A stretch of 64,000 nt of DNA from the NCBI GenBank assembly GCA_020723345.1, contig DYJA01000005.1, forward strand, positions 98,689 to 162,688. Direction: 5' to 3'. A program made the translations under genes and the position numbers. The notes beneath the pieces were generated by a model. The model searched no databases and had not been told where the DNA came from. It worked only from the letters and a program-made list of their open reading frames with translations. The DNA comes from Candidatus Aquidulcis sp. (lineage in GTDB: Bacteria > Chloroflexota > Anaerolineae > UBA4142). Shown here one piece after another: positions 60,197-64,000 of the stretch (within the stretch, counting starts at the first letter, position 1; each line of letters starts with the position of its first letter).

Positions 60197-61843
60197 CCGG
60201 AATAACGTGAACGTCAGCCAAATCGCCAACAGCGCGAACACTCCGGCAATCGCGAGTTTGACGCGCGCGATATTCTTCCGCAAGAAATCACCCAACTGTA
60301 ACACCGTCGTCCCGCCATAGACCAACAGAAAGACGACGATCAGCGGCGCGATGAAAAGCAGATTGTACAACACCAAATAGATGATCGCTTGCGGGCGCAA
60401 TTCGGGAATACTCATCACGAAAACGATCGTCGGCAAATAGATTTGCCCCGTACATGCCAACTCGATCAACGAAATCAGCGCGCCGGTCACAAAGACACCC
60501 AGGATGTAAATGGGCGCGCCGCCGCTCGATTGCACGACGGCGTACACTTGACCGCGCAACACACCCGGCAATTTCAACGTCATCGTTTCGGCGTGACCGC
60601 GCCGCGCCTTCAAAAAATCGACGAAACTGATCGCCGCCAAAATCGCGCAGAGGAGCGCGGTGAGCGCGTACACCCAACGCCCAACCGTCGTCAGCCATCC
60701 GCCCATCAGATCGAGCGTTTTGTACAAACCCAGCCCAACCGCGAGATACGTTAGAAACACGCCCAGCGTAAACGCGCTGCCGACGAACAAGACCGCTTTG
60801 CCTTGCCGACCACTCAGGGTGAGGTACGACACGAAGAAAATCAGCGCGGCGAACGCGCACGGATTCAAGCCGTCGATCAATCCCGCCAGCGCGACGGTCA
60901 AAACGCCGAACGAACGAAAGCGCGCGACGAGCTCGTTTTGCGCCGCGCTCGAGTCGTACTTTGCCCACACCCGCTCCGTTCCGGTCGCCAGATATTTTTC
61001 GACGAGCGCGCGCAGATTTTGCGGCGTGAATTCTTGCGCGCCCAGCAGCGCGTCCTGACCGATAAAAACGCCGGGCGTCTCGAACGACGCGCGTCCGATT
61101 TGGTCTGCCAGCCATTGCGCCAGCGGAGTATGATCGTAGATGTTGAACTCGTCGACGATCACTTGCGGATAGCGATTCTGGATGTACTGGATGTCCAGTT
61201 GCGCGCGGCTGCACTCTTGACAGCCGGTTTGATAGAAATATGCGATGTGAATTGGCGCTGGCTTGGCTGTGGGCGCGATGGTTGGCGTCCTTCGACTATC
61301 GCTCAGGATCGTCGGCGCGCGCGTCGCGGTGGGCGACGGCGCGAATGTCGGCGCGATCAGCAGCACGACGGTCGGCGCGGCGGTGGACGTTGGCTTGATC
61401 GGAGTGATCGTCGGTGCGGGCGCGGTGGACGACTGACTGTTCAAGCCGGGAATTTTCGGCAACTCGATTCCGCCGGTCGCGAGATGTTTTTCGATCAAGC
61501 CGGGCAAACGTCCATCAACTTCGTCCGCGCCCAACAGCACTTGATCGCCGATAAATAGCATCGGGACAATATACGAATCGTCGGGAATGCGAAAATTTTC
61601 GACGGCGCTGATCCACAATTCATAATTCGCCGGTTCGTTTACTTCCAGCAGACGAATGTCCAATTGACTGCCGTATTTTTGCTGAAGCGGCGGCAGCGTA
61701 TTTTGCAAAACAAAATGGCAATTCGGGCACGTCTGGGAATAAAACAACACTGCGCGCACGATCGGTTTTTGCGCGTGTGCGGCACTCCACATTCCACTCA
61801 CGCTGAGAAATGTCACGAGAACTGTCAGAAGAATTTTCCGCAT
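60194..61843 (-). CDS. Two-thioredoxin DsbD/CcdA-like membrane protein
   Basis: 549 residues. Signal peptide, then an extracytoplasmic thioredoxin-like domain with CPNC at 39-42, a Pro/Thr linker, and a second thioredoxin-like domain with CQEC near 206-209. A polytopic CcdA/DsbD-type domain (~305-549) follows with LNPCAFAALIFFVSYL near 325 and ELACTGQIYLPT near 462, whose two Cys form the transmembrane redox pair. It should carry reducing power across the membrane to extracytoplasmic thioredoxins, with both acceptors on one chain. SDSRRTP in the linker derives from a dispersed repeat (61289-61307). Confidence 0.85.
   Translation of the reverse strand: MRKILLTVLVTFLSVSGMWSAAHAQKPIVRAVLFYSQTCPNCHFVLQNTLPPLQQKYGSQLDIRLLEVNEPANYELWISAVENFRIPDDSYIVPMLFIGDQVLLGADEVDGRLPGLIEKHLATGGIELPKIPGLNSQSSTAPAPTITPIKPTSTAAPTVVLLIAPTFAPSPTATRAPTILSDSRRTPTIAPTAKPAPIHIAYFYQTGCQECSRAQLDIQYIQNRYPQVIVDEFNIYDHTPLAQWLADQIGRASFETPGVFIGQDALLGAQEFTPQNLRALVEKYLATGTERVWAKYDSSAAQNELVARFRSFGVLTVALAGLIDGLNPCAFAALIFFVSYLTLSGRQGKAVLFVGSAFTLGVFLTYLAVGLGLYKTLDLMGGWLTTVGRWVYALTALLCAILAAISFVDFLKARRGHAETMTLKLPGVLRGQVYAVVQSSGGAPIYILGVFVTGALISLIELACTGQIYLPTIVFVMSIPELRPQAIIYLVLYNLLFIAPLIVVFLLVYGGTTVLQLGDFLRKNIARVKLAIAGVFALLAIWLTFTLFR
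61289..61307. repeat. Dispersed CCTTCGAC...CTCAGG element (copy 3)
   Basis: CCTTCGACTATCGCTCAGG, in frame in the linker between the two thioredoxin domains. Confidence 0.65.
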
Positions 61844-61863
61844 CGCCGAACCTCAACCCGCAT

Positions 61864-61903
61864 AAAAAAGGACAAGCCGCTGCGATCATCACCCGGCTTG
61901 TCC
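61864..61903 (-). terminator. Intrinsic terminator after the tRNA-Gln fragment
   Basis: Minus strand: GGACAAGCCG / CGGCTTGTCC perfect 10-bp stem followed by TTTTTT. It follows the tRNA 3' end by ~10 bases. Confidence 0.85.
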
Positions 61904-61910
61904 TCACCTC

Positions 61911-61975
61911 TGCTGGGAGACGTGGATTCGAACCACGATTAACTGATCCAGAGTCAAATCCTCAGTCGTCTCTCA
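61911..61975 (-). tRNA. 3' fragment of a tRNA-Gln(CUG) gene (attachment-site remnant)
   Basis: Minus strand: anticodon loop CTCTGGA (61947-61953, anticodon CUG at 61949-61951), T-arm CGTGG-TTCGAAT-CCACG (61921-61937) and acceptor 3' strand TCTCCCA-G (61913-61920). A 5' acceptor (TGGGAGA) and a D-arm at the right distance are missing; sequences such as TAATGGCAGGAC occur upstream but out of register. Only the 3' part looks genuine. With the integrase gene directly next to it, this is best read as the residual tRNA end left by site-specific integration. Confidence 0.6.
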
Positions 61976-62104
61976 ATGTCCTGCCATTATTTGTGGAATT
62001 TGCCCGATTGGGCGGCGAAAATCCAATTCGGTTGAATTCCGAACACGGGCATTATGGCACAGATCGTCACTGTTGGCAAATCCCCCGTGAGAATACACTG
62101 CTCG

Positions 62105-62995
62105 TTAGTCCCGCACCGGGCTGTGTTGCTGGTGCAGTCGCTGCAGTTCTGCCGTGTTGAAGCGCAGGTAGATACGCGTCGTCTCAATGTCTGAATGCCC
62201 CAACATGTCGGCAAGCGATGAGACGTCTCCGCCGGACAAGACCCAGTCCCGACCGAATCCGTGGCGCAATGAGTGCGGATTGAAACGTCCCTCAATGCCG
62301 GCGTCGCGAGCGCGACGTGCCAGCACTTGATAGACGGTGCTCAGCGTGAAATTCCCCTTTTGCGTCGTGAACACGTGATCTGTGTTCGCGAATGTTCCCC
62401 GCTCTTGCAACCAATCCGTCAACGCTTGGCGCGTCTTCGGCTGCAAGAACACAAATCGCTGCTGATTTCCCTTGCCACACACAAGCGCTACGCCCCGCGC
62501 TAGATCAACATCATCGATCCTGAGTCCGGCGATCTCCGCAGCGCGGCAACCTGTATCCCGCAAAATGAGTAAGAGCGCCCGGTCTCGCGCTAGGTGAGCC
62601 GACTCCATCATCTTCTCAAAATCATCTTTAGTGATCGCACGGGGCAGCAGTTTCGGCTTTTTCGGCATCTGTAGCCGCGTCATCGGATTGACGGTTATTC
62701 GCCCTTCGTCGTGCAGCCATTTGAAAAAACGCTTGACCGTTCGGACGTAACCGCGAATGGTGAAGACCGACAATCCGCCGTCATGCACTCGCCGCTTGGG
62801 ATGATGCACGTATCGCTCCGCGCGCGTTTGGAGCGAAACGATAAAACCGCGCGTCGCATCGGGGTCAAGCCAGCGTTCACCGACCGCCTCCGACCACGTT
62901 CGCAACATGCCAGCATACCAATTGGTCGTTTTGGGCGAAAGACCAGCGGCGCGGCAAGCCACGAGGAAGCTGGCGATGCACTCTGCAATCTGCAT
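62105..62995 (-). CDS. Tyrosine recombinase/integrase (XerC/D-like)
   Basis: 296 residues. N-terminal SAM-like core-binding domain (ECIASFLVACRAAGLSPKTTNWYAGML). Catalytic domain with RDTGCRAAEIAGL (Arg I, ~150), CGKGNQQRFV (Lys), HSLRHGF (H-x-x-R, ~241) and LGHSDIETTRIYLRF (His ~267, Tyr nucleophile ~276). All catalytic residues are present. GGAGGATTC ribosome site fixes the start. It lies beside the tRNA-Gln fragment and probably integrates the element that extends right of the window. Confidence 0.9.
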   Translation of the reverse strand: MQIAECIASFLVACRAAGLSPKTTNWYAGMLRTWSEAVGERWLDPDATRGFIVSLQTRAERYVHHPKRRVHDGGLSVFTIRGYVRTVKRFFKWLHDEGRITVNPMTRLQMPKKPKLLPRAITKDDFEKMMESAHLARDRALLLILRDTGCRAAEIAGLRIDDVDLARGVALVCGKGNQQRFVFLQPKTRQALTDWLQERGTFANTDHVFTTQKGNFTLSTVYQVLARRARDAGIEGRFNPHSLRHGFGRDWVLSGGDVSSLADMLGHSDIETTRIYLRFNTAELQRLHQQHSPVRD

Positions 62996-63118
62996 GAATC
63001 CTCCACAAATTGCCAAAAAGATTTGCCGCGCCAGCATAGCACACGCGTTCTGATGTGGCTATCCCTACAATCAGTGATTTTTCCGTGATTTTTGTATCAC
63101 GGATTTCCGTTACTCAAT

Positions 63119-63198
63119 AAAAAAAGCGCGGCAATAGGATGCCGCGCACGAAACACGGTGGGGAGCGGGTTCAGCCCGCGAAGCGTCCCGCTCTCCAC
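63119..63198. terminator. Hairpins upstream of the recombinase
   Basis: GCGCGGC/GCCGCGC (63126-63147), which reads as a terminator on the minus strand because a 7-base A-run on the plus strand follows it there. Then GTGGGGAGCGGG/CCCGCTCTCCAC (63158-63198). Between 62996 and 63118 there is also a CCGTGAT/ATCACGG hairpin near 63083. No gene is seen from 62996 to 63230. Confidence 0.55.
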
Positions 63199-63230
63199 CG
63201 ATACTTTACCACAGAAAGGATAAGTACGCA

Positions 63231-63497
63231 ATGAAACAAACGAGCGAAAAAGGATTCTATGACATCCAGCGCATCTTCAACTGGATCGTCCAGTACAAAA
63301 CCGAGCACGATGGCAACTCCCCAACTCTGCGCGAACTCATGCGCGCCTGTGATATGTCGTCTCTCTCCGTCGTGGCGTACAACCTGCGTCGCCTAGAACG
63401 CGCCGGCAAGATTACGCTTGCCGGCCGCCGCGCGCAAACGCGTCGCATCGTCGTGATTGGCGGAGAGTGGCACTTGAACACCCAAAACATCGCGTAA
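63231..63497 (+). CDS. LexA-like winged-helix DNA-binding protein
   Basis: 88 residues. IQRIFNWIVQYKTEHDGNSPTLRELMRACDMSSLSVVAYNLRRLERAGKI matches the LexA N-terminal DNA-binding domain (..G..PT.REI......S...V...L..LE..G.I). No protease domain, so a small stand-alone regulator. Probably part of the integrated element, divergent from the recombinase. Confidence 0.75.
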   Translation: MKQTSEKGFYDIQRIFNWIVQYKTEHDGNSPTLRELMRACDMSSLSVVAYNLRRLERAGKITLAGRRAQTRRIVVIGGEWHLNTQNIA

Positions 63498-63516
63498 CTC
63501 CAAGGGAGGAAAACCG

Positions 63517-64000
63517 ATGAGCATCGAAATGATGACACTCGTTTGGCGACATTCGCGCAACAAAGGGAGTGTCTTGTTGATGGAACTTGCGATTGCCGAT
63601 CACGCGCACGACGACGGAACGGGGGCGTACCCCTCGACCGAACGGTTAGCGCGATACGCCAGGCAGACCGAGCGCAATGTGCGATTCGTTTTGCAACAAC
63701 TACTCGATTCCAAAGAAGTGAGCATCGAGTACAACGCCGGTCCGCGCGGAACCAATCGCTTTACCCTCAACACAAAATTGCTCCGCAGTCTGCCCGATCA
63801 GATTCCAAATCGCGAGGGGGAAAGGGTTTCCTCCCAGGGGGAAAAGATTTCCTCGGGGGAAAAGATTTCCCCCCTGAAAAAATCCGCGCGAGGGGGGAAA
63901 TCCAGCGTCAAAGGGGGGAAAAATCGCGTCGAGGGGGGGAAAAATCGACACTGTAGCACGACTACCGACAAATTTAGGGACCCGTACGCGACGCGTGCAA
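63517..64000 (+). CDS. Helix-turn-helix protein, partial (replication initiator-like?)
   Basis: Open from ATG 63517 (ribosome site AGGGAGG) through the window end: 161 codons seen. MELAIADHAHDDGTGAYPSTERLARYARQTERNVRFVLQQLLDSKEVSIE is the HTH_36-type winged helix common at the start of phage and plasmid replication proteins. Then GPRGTNRFTLN and a low-complexity Gly/Lys/Ser region built on GGGGAAA-type DNA (GEKISS, KGGKNR repeats). Continues beyond the window. Confidence 0.65.
   Translation, partial: MSIEMMTLVWRHSRNKGSVLLMELAIADHAHDDGTGAYPSTERLARYARQTERNVRFVLQQLLDSKEVSIEYNAGPRGTNRFTLNTKLLRSLPDQIPNREGERVSSQGEKISSGEKISPLKKSARGGKSSVKGGKNRVEGGKNRHCSTTTDKFRDPYATRA

Noticed and set aside
61911..62000. 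Intact tRNA-Gln gene
   Set aside because: No 5' acceptor strand pairing with TCTCCCA and no D-arm in the right position; only the 3' part folds normally.

Overview
The window reads as chromosomal DNA of an uncultured member of Chloroflexota, probably Anaerolineae-like. This is an inference from gene content: several GT39-type membrane glycosyltransferases with extracellular beta domains, TP-rich lipoproteins, a multi-PAS/GAF HD-GYP protein, a fused MoaD-MoaE, an rpsO-pnp pair, and very abundant short repeats both between and inside genes. No rRNA gene or taxonomic marker is present beyond RelA/SpoT, PNPase and S15. Clear TTGACA/TATAAT-like promoters are common, and several place the transcription start within 0-3 nt of the ATG, so leaderless mRNAs are likely.

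Layout. 1-3.9 kb: end of a membrane-protein gene, a two-domain DNA methyltransferase, and a convergent zinc-ribbon HNH nuclease (candidate restriction-modification pair). 3.9-12.2 kb: leftward surface-glycan block (YfhO-like protein, two GT39 enzymes, a methyltransferase, a GNAT-like protein). 12.4-21.8 kb: housekeeping and scattered genes (RelA/SpoT, lipoprotein, small HNH protein, TIR-like membrane protein, MoaD-MoaE, PNPase, S15). 21.9-26.8 kb: YceI-like lipoprotein and a MacA/MacB-type exporter. 26.9-31.4 kb: second leftward glycan block. 31.4-37.5 kb: secreted phosphodiesterase-like lipoprotein, OmpR-type two-component system with a visible operator, and a divergent exporter operon that lacks a permease.

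37.6-49.2 kb is an accessory/defence region. It holds DUF2283, DUF4258/YgiT, BrnT/CopG-like and antitoxin/MazF modules around an LRR-ROCO GTPase whose 5' end is present in three copies. MrfB-like (YprB) exonuclease and MrfA-like (YprA) helicase genes follow, separated by a TIGR04076-type gene and by a single-chain DarT-DarG fusion (DNA ADP-ribosyltransferase plus its macrodomain antidote). 49.4-62 kb: two acyltransferase-like paralogues around a TraB/GumN-like gene, a thiolase-like/DUF35 pair lacking the usual cysteines, a giant HD-GYP sensor, a PhoU-like protein, NIPSNAP and a two-thioredoxin DsbD-like protein. 61.9-64 kb: a 3' fragment of a tRNA-Gln gene, a tyrosine recombinase and two rightward DNA-binding-protein genes, taken to be one end of an integrated element.

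The most unusual feature is the repeat landscape. Many loci carry short degenerate tandem arrays with a 7-nt (also 8-10-nt) period, often as two arms of opposite orientation that can fold into a hairpin. Different loci use different unit sequences. Arrays and a separate MITE-like family repeatedly touch stop codons, sometimes supply the stop or start codon, and sometimes lie in frame inside genes. One array encodes the linker joining MoaD to MoaE.
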